DNA of 64,000 nucleotides from the NCBI GenBank assembly GCA_966211765.1, contig CBIHOV010000023.1, positions 75,859-139,858 of the forward strand. Direction: 5' to 3'. The notes under the pieces were generated by a model. That model was not told where the DNA came from and made no database searches. It saw only the letters and a program-made list of their open reading frames with translations. Origin of the DNA: Paraflavitalea sp966211765 (lineage in GTDB: Bacteria > Bacteroidota > Bacteroidia > Chitinophagales > Chitinophagaceae). This document shows positions 1-8,673 of the stretch, in pieces. Positions within the stretch are counted from its first letter, which is position 1. The number at the start of each line of letters is the position of its first letter. The position numbers and the translations under genes are program-made.

Positions 1-981
1 GAATTATTGAAAGCTGGTGCAGGCGTATTCCGGATGAGGGAAGGTACACCCGGCTTTGCAGCAGGTTCTTTCTTTATACCGGCATCGGCCAAAGCAAAGT
101 CGGTGATTGAAAAATGTGTTACTGATTTTGGTATCGAAGCAGGCACGGTGAGCAAGAAACCAGCCGGACTTAAACCGGTGAACAGCTTGCGCATTGCACT
201 CTGGGATACTTATGGCGGTTCCATGCCATCGGGCTGGATACGCTTCATCTTTGAACAATATCATTTCAATGCCGATATCATCTATCCACCAACGATAGAT
301 TCCGGCAGCCTGCGTTCCAAATATGATGTGATCGTATTTGTAGGGGGTGCTATTCCAGGTCTTGCTTCAGAAGGCGGTGGCCGTTTTGGTGGCGGCGGTG
401 GATTTGGCGGTGGACAACAAAATGACAGCATTCCCGATGAGTTCAAGGGACGCCGTGGAAGGATCACGGTTGACAAATCGATTCCTGAACTGAAACGTTT
501 CCTCGAAGCAGGTGGCCGTATTGTGACCATTGGCTCCAGCACCAGCCTGGCTTACCATCTTCAACTGCCGGTGCGCAACGCCCTGGTAGAAATGAACAAT
601 GGCGAAGAGCAGCGCCTGCCCGGAGAGAAGTATTATATTCCTGGCAGTGTATTACAGGTGAAACTTGACTCAACCCAGGAAGCCACTTATGGTTTACCTG
701 CTGCCTGTGATGTCTATTTTGATGCCAGTCCGGTGTTCCACCTGGCCCCTGAAGCTGTTGCTAAAGGCACGCTGAAACCCTTGTTGTGGTTCCCCAACAA
801 CAAACCACTGCGTAGCGGCTGGGCCTGGGGACAAGCTTACCTGCAAGGCGGTGTAACTGCTTTTGAAGCCACCGTAGGCGCTGGCAAATTGTATGCATTT
901 GGTCCCGAGATCACGTTCCGGGCACAAACACATGGCACTTTTAAGATGCTGTTTAATCAGCTATTGGGTACTACGAATTAA
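1..981 (+). CDS. C-terminal part of an M14 carboxypeptidase-like protein (5' truncated by window edge)
   Basis: The frame is open from base 1 to a TAA at 979-981, so this is the last 326 residues of a longer protein. What is visible is a Rossmann-like, glutamine-amidotransferase/ThuA-like domain, with strand-like stretches RIALWDTYGGSMPSGW and DVIVFVGGAIP. In Bacteroidota this arrangement is common at the C-terminus of large secreted M14 zinc carboxypeptidase family proteins; the catalytic zinc domain would lie upstream of the window and cannot be checked. A glycine-rich run at about residues 125-140 (GGGRFGGGGGFGGGQQ) interrupts the domain, probably as a flexible surface loop. The gene ends just before a strong terminator. 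The family assignment rests on memory of similar proteins, not on catalytic residues. Confidence 0.6.
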   Translation, partial: ELLKAGAGVFRMREGTPGFAAGSFFIPASAKAKSVIEKCVTDFGIEAGTVSKKPAGLKPVNSLRIALWDTYGGSMPSGWIRFIFEQYHFNADIIYPPTIDSGSLRSKYDVIVFVGGAIPGLASEGGGRFGGGGGFGGGQQNDSIPDEFKGRRGRITVDKSIPELKRFLEAGGRIVTIGSSTSLAYHLQLPVRNALVEMNNGEEQRLPGEKYYIPGSVLQVKLDSTQEATYGLPAACDVYFDASPVFHLAPEAVAKGTLKPLLWFPNNKPLRSGWAWGQAYLQGGVTAFEATVGAGKLYAFGPEITFRAQTHGTFKMLFNQLLGTTN

Positions 982-1002
982 CAACTTCGATATACTTTGA
1001 TC

Positions 1003-1037
1003 AGAGACTGCATCACCCGGTGCAGTCTCTTTTTTTT
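1003..1037 (+). terminator. Rho-independent terminator
   Basis: A perfect 10-bp stem (AGAGACTGCA at 1003-1012, TGCAGTCTCT at 1021-1030) with an 8-nt loop is followed by an unbroken run of T to 1037. It lies 21 bp after the carboxypeptidase-like gene and ends its transcript. Confidence 0.92.
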
Positions 1038-1078
1038 GCCCTGTCGGTTTTGTTCTATTTCCGCAGCAAAGGCAGCAA

Positions 1079-1086
1079 TAGTTTTG
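1079..1086 (+). promoter_or_regulatory. Bacteroidota -7 promoter element for the cytochrome c gene
   Basis: TAGTTTTG fits the TAnnTTTG -7 consensus and sits 15 bp before the cytochrome c start codon. No well-spaced TTTG -33 element is visible, so the promoter is tentative. Confidence 0.4.
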
Positions 1087-1101
1087 TGTCAAATAAAAGC
1101 C

Positions 1102-1416
1102 ATGAAACTTTTAATAGCCACCATCGCAGGAACTTTAACCACCCTCTTACTCCTTTCATTTGCGACCATTGAGCAAAGGGCACGTCCCGGCAAAACAGGT
1201 CAGGAGCTGTTTGAGAAAAATTGCAAACAATGCCACGGAAAAGATGGCACCAGGGGCTTATTTGGTGCTAAAAATTTACAAACCAGCCAGTTGGACGATG
1301 AGGCATTGTACATCACCATTTCAAAAGGCAGGAAGATCATGCCAGCCTGGGAGAAGAGGATGGATACTGCAGAACTGGCGCTTGTAACAGCTTATGTGAA
1401 AACACTGAGGAAATAA
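1102..1416 (+). CDS. Small exported class I cytochrome c
   Basis: A 104-residue protein with an N-terminal hydrophobic segment (LLIATIAGTLTTLLLLSFA) and a single haem-attachment motif CKQCH near residue 44. A methionine in KIMPAW near the C-terminal third is the likely sixth haem ligand. The size and order (CXXCH, then the Met loop, then a terminal helix) fit a monohaem class I cytochrome c acting in periplasmic electron transfer. I chose ATG at 1102 over an upstream alternative start because the signal sequence begins there. The gene has its own terminator upstream and stands alone, so its redox partner is not evident from context. Confidence 0.85.
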   Translation: MKLLIATIAGTLTTLLLLSFATIEQRARPGKTGQELFEKNCKQCHGKDGTRGLFGAKNLQTSQLDDEALYITISKGRKIMPAWEKRMDTAELALVTAYVKTLRK

Positions 1417-1445
1417 AAACATCCACAGACGGCCCAGGTAGAGGA

Positions 1446-1470
1446 TTGTCTCCCGCCTGCTGCGGGACAA
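1446..1470. repeat. Imperfect inverted repeat between cytochrome c and DUF1772 genes
   Basis: TTGT-ct-CCCGC pairs with GCGGGACAA around a 5-nt loop, giving a GC-rich hairpin with no T-run on either side. It may be a dispersed palindromic element, but no second copy was noticed in this window. Confidence 0.35.
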
Positions 1471-1552
1471 GCTCTAACGGGGCATGAATACCCTTCGATC
1501 CGCCTGGATTTAAAAAACGTATTATCTTAAACAATCGATATTTAGTATAACC

Positions 1553-2056
1553 ATGAAAAATAAACCAATGATCACCTTTGTATTGCTCGTATCAACACTT
1601 TCAACAGGCTTAATAGCCGGCCTGTTCTATGGCTACTCCTGTTCTGTAAACCCGGCGCTTGGCCGGTTGCCGGATACTGAATACCTGAGCGCCATGCAGT
1701 CAATTAACAGGGTCATTCTCAATCCCGTATTCTTTGCCACGTTTATGGGCACGGTATTTTTGCTGCCGCTCAGTGCCTGGCTCAGTTACCAGGGCCAGCC
1801 TTCTATGCAGTTCTGGTGTTTCCTGGCAGCTGCCATCATTTACATCGTAGGCACATTTGGCGTTACCATCGGCGGGAATGTACCGCTCAATGATGCATTG
1901 GATAAGATCAATATTGCAGGCTCTTCGGCCGAAGAACTGGCCCGGCATAGAGGACTGTTTGAAGCTAAATGGAATATGCTCCATAACATTCGTACCATTG
2001 CCAATATAATAAGCGCACTACTGGCTATCCTCGGTTGCCTGTCGGGCAGCAAGTGA
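1553..2056 (+). CDS. DUF1772 (anthrone-oxygenase-like) membrane protein
   Basis: A 167-residue protein with four hydrophobic segments (about residues 6-28, 58-80, 85-108 and 143-163). The family pattern is recognisable: a first helix ending in FYGYSCSVNPALGRLPD, then NRVILNPVFF, then TFGVTIGGNVPLNDAL, and a soluble loop before the last helix. DUF1772 proteins are small inner-membrane proteins distantly related to fungal anthrone oxygenases; their bacterial role is unknown. The gene is monocistronic and converges on the TonB receptor gene, with a shared hairpin between them. Confidence 0.8.
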   Translation: MKNKPMITFVLLVSTLSTGLIAGLFYGYSCSVNPALGRLPDTEYLSAMQSINRVILNPVFFATFMGTVFLLPLSAWLSYQGQPSMQFWCFLAAAIIYIVGTFGVTIGGNVPLNDALDKINIAGSSAEELARHRGLFEAKWNMLHNIRTIANIISALLAILGCLSGSK

Positions 2057-2070
2057 TCTTTCAAAAGCAA

Positions 2071-2103
2071 TGGCCCCCAACTAGTGTTACTAATTGGGGG
2101 CCA
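2071..2103. terminator. Bidirectional terminator hairpin
   Basis: A perfect 10-bp stem (TGGCCCCCAA at 2071-2080, TTGGGGGCCA at 2094-2103) with a 13-nt loop lies between the convergent DUF1772 and TonB-receptor genes. T-rich sequence follows on the plus strand, so it can serve at least that direction. Confidence 0.8.
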
Positions 2104-2125
2104 TCTTATTTACTTTATTTTCTGT

Positions 2126-5100
2126 TTAGTATACGTTCACTTTCACACCGATCTGAGCGGTAGTTCCTGTATACAAGGAATAATAGGTATACTCCGGTTT
2201 CCACATATACCTGCGTTGAGACTGGTTCAACAGGTTATTGGCATTGGCGAAGAGCACCCACCTTTTATTAATAAAATAATTGGCATTGGCATCCAGGTAA
2301 TATACCTTATCATAATAGATATCACCTTTGCCATCCGGCAAGGAACCGGTAACGGTAGAGAATTCAGAGGTATTATTGAATGATAAGCGGGCATTGAATT
2401 TAGGCACTTCATAGGCAATCGACAGGTTCAAAATGCTATTGGCCGTTCCCGGTAACTTGGGTTCATCTTTTTTGGTGAATATCCAGTTGTGGGTGTAGTT
2501 GGCATACACATTCAGGTTGGCCAGTATACCTGGTAAAAAGGACAGTTTACGTTGAAACCCAATTTCGACGCCCAGCAAATTGGCAACACCTGCATTGGCT
2601 GGCTTTGTTCTGGTCAACAGCTCATTGTTGTTTTTCAGGGGATCATAATACTTTTTATAGTCTGACAGCGTGGCTGCATCCGAACCCATTGCGGCCAGTT
2701 CATCCGGCGTAGTTACAAACTTCTGTACATCTGCAAAGCGAACCTCATCTTTCTTTGTGATGGAATAGCTGGTGATATTCTTGAAATAGACACCTGCCGA
2801 AATAAGACCGGTACCACCTGTATAGTATTCACCCAACAGATCGAGGTTATTGGACAAAACGGGCTTCAAATCAGGATTGCCTTCTGATACCGTTTTATCT
2901 TTCAGGCTTACATTCATACGGGGAGCAATATCTCCATAAGCAGGCCTTGAAATAGTACGCGTGTAAGCAAAGCGGTACACCGATTTGGCATCTGGTGCAT
3001 ACCTGATATGGAAGGCGGGCATCAGGTTGAGGAAGTCGGATGTTGAGACAACTGTTTGGCCCAATGCATTCAAGCGCTTATTGTAGCTGGCGCCTTCATA
3101 GCGCAGGGTACTGTATTCCATCCGCAGGCCACCTATCAGAGTAAGCTTTTCACCCAGGTTCTGCGTGCTCATCAGGTAGGCCGCTGTAATTCCCTCTTCG
3201 CCCAGGTAATTGGCAGCAATGGCATCAGTTTTGTCGCTCAACTTCATAAAGTCATCGGTGCTGCCATAATAACTGGCATTGCGGTGGGATACCCATTCAG
3301 TAGTTACCGTGCTACCCACTTCATACCTTGAATTGTGGAATATCTGGCTGCTCACATTCTGCATATTGTTTCCATAACCCGTCCAAAATCCGCCCCAATC
3401 CATATAATCATCCACATTCACCTTTTCACCCTTTGCAAGCTTTTGCTCGTATTCAGCTTTACGCTTTGGATCTATTCCGGGTTTCCATACAGTGCTGTTC
3501 AGTGTTTTGTTTTCCTTTTTCATACCACGGTACTTACCACCAAACTTGAGGCTATTGGCAAATTTTCCACCCCATAATGGTACGGTAAGGTCCAACTGCG
3601 CCAGGTACTGCCGCGTATAAGAGATCTTATCCGATCCATTGTAGCTATCGGCATACCAGGTATCCACCGTATCGCTGTTGTTGGTTTTCCGGCCTTCCAG
3701 GTTCTTCAATACATTATCAACACCTGTACCACCCACCGCTTTGATAAAACGGGGATTGGTATAATCCATCTTCACCGTCTTCTCCATTTCACTTTCCAGC
3801 TCCAGGTTCCTGGCATTGGGATTGTCGCCCCGGTTTTTCATAAACGAGCCTTTCCATTCCACTTTCACCTTTCCAAATATATGCTGTCCTTCCAGGCCCA
3901 GGTTGATGATCTTTTGCCTGATTTCCGCACCGTTGCGACTATTGACCCCACCATTCACGTGGCGCTCCAGTTCAGGATCAAATTCAGGATGAAGATGATC
4001 GTTCGTCAGATCTACATAATACTCCCCTGTTGCATCATCTTTCAGGTCCTTATTGGCATCTTTTACTTTATTGCCCTTGGTGGTGCCTCTTTCATAACCT
4101 TTTGCACGCTTCCAGTTGGTGGGATACTCCGCACCAATATCATCTACTTTGAGCGTGTATCTTTCGCGCCAATCACGGTAATCATTATAAATACCGGTAA
4201 CGGTAATGCTGTGTTTTTCGTTGAATTTATAATCCAGTCCGATGGTATAGCTCTGCCTGATACGCTCCAGGAATATTTGTTCCATGCTCAGGTATTTGGG
4301 CATATAGTAAGTATTGCCATCCACCCATTTGGTATCACTCCAGTCGCTGCTATGGATATTGGAACCCAGGAACTGGCGGTAATAGGAGGCAGATGCCATT
4401 ACACCCAATTTTTTGTTTTTACCATAACGGTCGCCAAAAACAACATTTCCGTTCAGCATGGGCTTTTGGATCATAAAGGAATAACCCGTACCGCCGGTGA
4501 ACGATAATACTTTTTTATAAGGCGCTTTTCTAGTAATGAGGTTGATCACCCCACCAATGGCATCTCCATCCATATCAGGCGTGATGGCCTTGGTAACTTC
4601 TACCGATTGCACCATATCCGAAGGAACGGCATTTATACCTACTGACCTGTTATCGCCCGTGCCCGACATATTGGTGCCATTGATGTTGATCGTGCTTTTG
4701 GAAGGATCGGTGCCACGTACGCTTACCAGCGAAGCTTCTCCCTGGTCAAGTTGTACATAGATACCGGGTACCCGCTTCAACGCATCACCGATATTGGGAT
4801 CGGGAAAACGGCCGATCTGATCGGCAGAAATGATGTTGACGATCCGGTTGGAATTCTTTTGCTGGTTGAGGGCTTTCAGTGCGGAGCCTGTGCTACCGGT
4901 GATCACTACTTCCTGCAGCCTGTTACGGGTTTCGGGCGCCATTACGATATCCAGCGCTACGGCCTTGTTATCGCTGATGTTGATCTTTTGCTGAATAGTA
5001 GCAAACCCGATATAAGATATGGTTACGGTATGACTGCCATTGGGAATACCCAGCAGTTTGTAACGGCCTGTTTCATCAGACACGGTTTTCTTGGATAAGT

Positions 5101-5233
5101 TTTTGATCTCGATGGTGGCACCTGGCAGGCTCAGGTTGCTGGAGTCAACGATGCGTCCCGAGAGCAGGCCCTGCGCCAGTCCCGCAAAGGGAAGCAGGCA
5201 AAAAAATAATACAGTTGTTAAAAGAAGTCTCAT
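2126..5233 (-). CDS. TonB-dependent outer-membrane receptor with carboxypeptidase-like N-terminal domain
   Basis: A 1035-residue protein with a signal peptide (about residues 1-20, ending AGLAQ), a carboxypeptidase-regulatory-like beta-sandwich (about 21-100), a TonB-box-like segment LQEVVITG near residue 107, a plug domain (DALKRVPGIYV, SVRGTD, then the DGDAIGGVINLIT motif) and a long beta-barrel. The plug pattern with ITPDMDGDAIGG is that of the Caulobacter/Xanthomonas-type TonB receptors rather than SusC. It imports a substrate across the outer membrane using TonB energy. The two phosphatase genes upstream on the same strand suggest a phosphorylated compound or its product, but no direct sequence evidence gives the ligand. 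It is separated from them by 165 bp, so it may have its own promoter. Confidence 0.9.
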   Translation of the reverse strand: MRLLLTTVLFFCLLPFAGLAQGLLSGRIVDSSNLSLPGATIEIKNLSKKTVSDETGRYKLLGIPNGSHTVTISYIGFATIQQKINISDNKAVALDIVMAPETRNRLQEVVITGSTGSALKALNQQKNSNRIVNIISADQIGRFPDPNIGDALKRVPGIYVQLDQGEASLVSVRGTDPSKSTININGTNMSGTGDNRSVGINAVPSDMVQSVEVTKAITPDMDGDAIGGVINLITRKAPYKKVLSFTGGTGYSFMIQKPMLNGNVVFGDRYGKNKKLGVMASASYYRQFLGSNIHSSDWSDTKWVDGNTYYMPKYLSMEQIFLERIRQSYTIGLDYKFNEKHSITVTGIYNDYRDWRERYTLKVDDIGAEYPTNWKRAKGYERGTTKGNKVKDANKDLKDDATGEYYVDLTNDHLHPEFDPELERHVNGGVNSRNGAEIRQKIINLGLEGQHIFGKVKVEWKGSFMKNRGDNPNARNLELESEMEKTVKMDYTNPRFIKAVGGTGVDNVLKNLEGRKTNNSDTVDTWYADSYNGSDKISYTRQYLAQLDLTVPLWGGKFANSLKFGGKYRGMKKENKTLNSTVWKPGIDPKRKAEYEQKLAKGEKVNVDDYMDWGGFWTGYGNNMQNVSSQIFHNSRYEVGSTVTTEWVSHRNASYYGSTDDFMKLSDKTDAIAANYLGEEGITAAYLMSTQNLGEKLTLIGGLRMEYSTLRYEGASYNKRLNALGQTVVSTSDFLNLMPAFHIRYAPDAKSVYRFAYTRTISRPAYGDIAPRMNVSLKDKTVSEGNPDLKPVLSNNLDLLGEYYTGGTGLISAGVYFKNITSYSITKKDEVRFADVQKFVTTPDELAAMGSDAATLSDYKKYYDPLKNNNELLTRTKPANAGVANLLGVEIGFQRKLSFLPGILANLNVYANYTHNWIFTKKDEPKLPGTANSILNLSIAYEVPKFNARLSFNNTSEFSTVTGSLPDGKGDIYYDKVYYLDANANYFINKRWVLFANANNLLNQSQRRYMWKPEYTYYSLYTGTTAQIGVKVNVY

Positions 5234-5398
5234 AATTATTGTTTTTAGTTCGGTATAAATCAGGTTGTTTTGGGCAATAGCTACCCCCTTCAGTCCATGA
5301 TGACTTTTTTATAGCCCTCTTGACTGTTCTGGTGTCCATGCTTATGCAGTAGCATCACATGTCCTTCTTCCACTTACTGTATGAACGGGTCGGAGATC

Positions 5399-7015
5399 TT
5401 ACCTGGTCACTCTTACTTCAAACCTGTCCTTGAGGCAGGTATAAGGGTCCACTACTTCGTACACGGTCTTTCCGGCAGCCGGCTTTACGGTTATACTCCG
5501 GCTGGTTTCCTTTCTTTTATTCCAGGAATAGGTACCAACAAAAGAAGCGGTAAGGGTTATTGGCTCACCTTTCTTTGCCTGGATGATCTTGTTTTGATTA
5601 ACATCTTTCATCATTACAAAATGGTCCCTGATCTGTCCGTCCGAACAGATCCATTTCAGTTCCAGTTTGTTCTCTGTTACTTCCACCATCGATGCACCGC
5701 CCGATTCAGTGTAGGAGTAATACATGGCATCATGCGGATAAGTAGCCTGTGATTTACCCAAAGCGCCGGCAGATCCGGTTACAACGTACACGGTACCCTT
5801 ATTGGTAAGTGTATCTTTTATATACGGACAGGAGTTTTCACTTCCATCGTACAGCGCAGAGGATGTACTTAAATTGTGCTCCGCAGCATTGAAAGTGGCT
5901 TCCATGCCATAATGCCCTTGCATTAACCGTGACCTTTCGTAGAGGTGACTATGTCCGCATAGAATGAGGTCAACCCCATAGCGTTCCAGGATGCGGATAA
6001 AATTCTCGCGCATCTTTACCAGTTCACCTTCTCTATCGGAATTATGTGATCCCATGGTATAAGGAGGATGATGCCAGTAAGCAATGACCCATCCCCTCCG
6101 GGTATTGTTGAATGCTTCCAGGTCTTTTTTGATCCATTGTACCTGGGCGCCGGCTGTATCATACAACCGCGTGGCATTGTTGTCTTCCTTTCCATAGGAG
6201 TCGAGTGACAGGAAATGTGCATTCCCGATATCAAAAGAATAGTAAGCCGGAGTACCGGAAGCAACACCGCCTGCTTCTCCCTTGGCTGGCATGGAAAAAC
6301 TCTGGTAATAGGCTATATCTTTTGAAGCCTGCGCTGTTGCTTTGTACTGATAGAAATCATTGTAATCATGATTGCCGGGTGCGGGGAACAAAGGATATTT
6401 CTTTAAGAGATTGTCCTTATAAATGTTGAAGAACTTTTCCTGGAACTCAGGATCGGTACCGGATGAATAAGCGTTATCGCCCAGCAATATCCAGGCATCC
6501 ATGGGCTTATTGTCCAGGTATTTTTCCACCTGGTCACGCACACTACGCTGGTTGGTAGAATTGTTGCCACAGTCGCCAAACACACCTATCCGGTAAGCAC
6601 CTTCTGTACCAGGCACAGGAAGGGTTACGAAGTAGTTGTCGTTACCTTTTTGCAGGGTATCACCGGCTCCGCCGCCAATCGAATAATAATATTTGGTGCG
6701 GGGAGAAAGCCCTGTTAGCTGCACTTTGTGCTCAAAGGTCAGCGTGGGTTCTTCTGTACGCATCGTCAGTCCATTTTCGCTCACACCATAATTAACCACG
6801 CTTCTTGTCATTGCATCTGTACGCCAGCGGATGATAATGCTGTTATCCGTAGCTACCTGTAAATAGGGTCCACGCAGCAGGTGGGCCAGCACATTGGGCT
6901 TCCGCTCCTCTTGCGCCGGTTTTGCGGGCCGGGGTTTTGTTGTATCCTGCGCGTTGGTGGCTACACTTCCTATGGTGATCAGCCCTGTCATGAACAGCAA
7001 TAATTTCTTTTTCAC
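5399..7015 (-). CDS. Secreted purple-acid-phosphatase-like metallophosphoesterase (copy 1)
   Basis: A 538-residue protein with a signal peptide (about 1-22), an N-terminal fibronectin-like PAP domain (about 45-135, with RGPYLQ and TKYYYSIGG) and a calcineurin-like phosphoesterase domain. The dinuclear-metal motifs are all present: GDCG (147-150), GDNAY (179-183), GNHDY (214-218), WHH (314-316) and GHSHLYE (354-360). The C-terminal hundred residues form an extra Ig-like domain. Such enzymes hydrolyse phosphomonoesters outside or in the periplasm. The neighbour at 7053-8639 is a close paralogue (roughly 60 percent identical by eye in the C-terminal half), so the pair arose by tandem duplication. 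The 37-bp gap makes co-transcription likely. Confidence 0.9.
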   Translation of the reverse strand: MKKKLLLFMTGLITIGSVATNAQDTTKPRPAKPAQEERKPNVLAHLLRGPYLQVATDNSIIIRWRTDAMTRSVVNYGVSENGLTMRTEEPTLTFEHKVQLTGLSPRTKYYYSIGGGAGDTLQKGNDNYFVTLPVPGTEGAYRIGVFGDCGNNSTNQRSVRDQVEKYLDNKPMDAWILLGDNAYSSGTDPEFQEKFFNIYKDNLLKKYPLFPAPGNHDYNDFYQYKATAQASKDIAYYQSFSMPAKGEAGGVASGTPAYYSFDIGNAHFLSLDSYGKEDNNATRLYDTAGAQVQWIKKDLEAFNNTRRGWVIAYWHHPPYTMGSHNSDREGELVKMRENFIRILERYGVDLILCGHSHLYERSRLMQGHYGMEATFNAAEHNLSTSSALYDGSENSCPYIKDTLTNKGTVYVVTGSAGALGKSQATYPHDAMYYSYTESGGASMVEVTENKLELKWICSDGQIRDHFVMMKDVNQNKIIQAKKGEPITLTASFVGTYSWNKRKETSRSITVKPAAGKTVYEVVDPYTCLKDRFEVRVTR

Positions 7016-7052
7016 CTGTTTGTTTTACTTATTTGAATGGTTTGTAATTATT

Positions 7053-8639
7053 TTATTTGACTGCCACTACTTCAAATACATCTTTCACACAACTAAAGGG
7101 GTCCTTCACTTCATACACTGTTTTTCGGCCAGTGGGAGTCACAGTAATACTGCGGGTAGTGACTCCCCTCTTGTTCCACTGATAGTTTCCTACAAAGGAT
7201 GCTGTAAGTGTAACGGGCACGCCTTTCTTACCCTTTACCTGTACTGTTTTGTTCACATCCTTCATCATGGTAAACTGATCGCGGATCACGCCGTCGGAAC
7301 AGATCCATTTAAGATCGAGGCGATTGCCATTTACTTCAATGATGGAGGCCCCGCCTACGGAATCATTGGAATATTGCATGGCATTGTGGGGAAATCCTGC
7401 TGACCGGCCACCCAATTGACCCGCAGAGCCGCTCACCACATACACGGTGCCCTGGCCCGTAGCTGAATTCTTAATATAAGGGCAGGAATTATTGCCGCCA
7501 TCATAGCGGCCCGTAGAAGGGCTGAGGGTATGTTGAGCCGCATTGAAACTCGCTTCGGCGCCATAATGGCCTTGCAACAGTCCGCTCCGTTCATAATCAT
7601 GACTATGGCCACAAAGAATAAGGTCAACACCATAGCGTTCCAGGATGCGAATAAAATTCTCCCTTATCTTAGCCAGCTCTCCTACTCCATCTGAACTATG
7701 CGAGCCCATGGTATAGGGAGGATGATGCCAGTAAGCTACCACCCACTGGCGGTTGGTATTTGCATCCAGGTCCTTCTTCACCCATTGCACCTGTGGCCCC
7801 AGGGTATCGTACATCCTGAGATCGGCTTCTTTTCCATAAGAATCCAATGAGAGAAAATGTACATTACCAATATCGAAGGAATAGAAGGCTTTGGTGTGAG
7901 AAGCAACACCGCCTGCCTCACCCTCTTCAGGCATAGAGAAGTTTTGGTAGTAAGCTACTTCCTTTGTCCGCTGCGCTACTTCTGATGAAAATTCAATATC
8001 ATGGTAATCATGATTGCCGGGAGCCGGGAATAAAGGATACTTTTTAAGCAGGTCGTCCTTATAGATATTGAAGAATTTGGCCTGCAACTCAGCATCTGCC
8101 CCATCGGGGTAGGAATTATCACCCAGCAATATCCAGGCATTCATATAATCAGTGCCCAGGTATTTAATAAAGGCGTTCCTTACATTACGTTGGTTAATGG
8201 AATTATTGCCACAGTCGCCAAAGGCGCCTACCCTTACAATGCCTTCACTGCCTGCAGAAGGCAGGGTGAAGAAATAGTTTTCCTGGTCACCCTGGAGAAT
8301 ATCTTTAATACCACCAATTGAATAATAGTATTTGGTGCCGGGTGTAAGACCTGTCAGTTTCACCAGGTGTTCGGTACTTAAGGCCGAATCATCAGCCAAT
8401 TTGTCCAGGTTCCCTGCTGCCGTTCCATAACGAACCCTGCTTCTGGCAAATGCATCCGTACGCCAGCGCACCACTATGCTATGCGTGGTAGCCACTTGCA
8501 GGTAAGGACCACGGATCAGTTGTGGTTTTACCAACACCTTCCCTGCCGGATCTTTTTTGGGTAAGAGTGCACTGTCCTGTGCAAATACGTTGACGGAAAG
8601 CAATAGTAAACATACAAGGACCTTCGAACCTACAGCCAT
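7053..8639 (-). CDS. Secreted purple-acid-phosphatase-like metallophosphoesterase (copy 2)
   Basis: A 528-residue paralogue of the next gene downstream, with the same order: signal peptide (about 1-21), fibronectin-like PAP domain (about 40-125), metallophosphoesterase core with GDCG (141-144), GDNSY, GNHDY, WHHPPY and GHSHDYERS, and a C-terminal Ig-like domain ending in FEVVAVK. One difference is SY for AY after GDN; the metal ligands are conserved, so both copies should be active. It starts 34 bp after the end of the cytochrome c peroxidase gene, so the three genes probably form an operon. The substrate is not determined; phosphomonoesters are expected from the family. Confidence 0.9.
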   Translation of the reverse strand: MAVGSKVLVCLLLLSVNVFAQDSALLPKKDPAGKVLVKPQLIRGPYLQVATTHSIVVRWRTDAFARSRVRYGTAAGNLDKLADDSALSTEHLVKLTGLTPGTKYYYSIGGIKDILQGDQENYFFTLPSAGSEGIVRVGAFGDCGNNSINQRNVRNAFIKYLGTDYMNAWILLGDNSYPDGADAELQAKFFNIYKDDLLKKYPLFPAPGNHDYHDIEFSSEVAQRTKEVAYYQNFSMPEEGEAGGVASHTKAFYSFDIGNVHFLSLDSYGKEADLRMYDTLGPQVQWVKKDLDANTNRQWVVAYWHHPPYTMGSHSSDGVGELAKIRENFIRILERYGVDLILCGHSHDYERSGLLQGHYGAEASFNAAQHTLSPSTGRYDGGNNSCPYIKNSATGQGTVYVVSGSAGQLGGRSAGFPHNAMQYSNDSVGGASIIEVNGNRLDLKWICSDGVIRDQFTMMKDVNKTVQVKGKKGVPVTLTASFVGNYQWNKRGVTTRSITVTPTGRKTVYEVKDPFSCVKDVFEVVAVK

Positions 8640-8673
8640 GCTCTTTGATTTTTTACTTTAAATGATTGTTATC

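Noticed and set aside
3881..4507. A 208-residue plus-strand open frame.
   Set aside because: It lies opposite the TonB receptor barrel and has no domain, promoter or plausible start.
5234..5398. 165-bp gap before the TonB receptor, searched for a Pho-type box or the HTCS-type half-sites.
   Set aside because: No repeat of suitable spacing and no -7 consensus were found, so no regulatory call is made.
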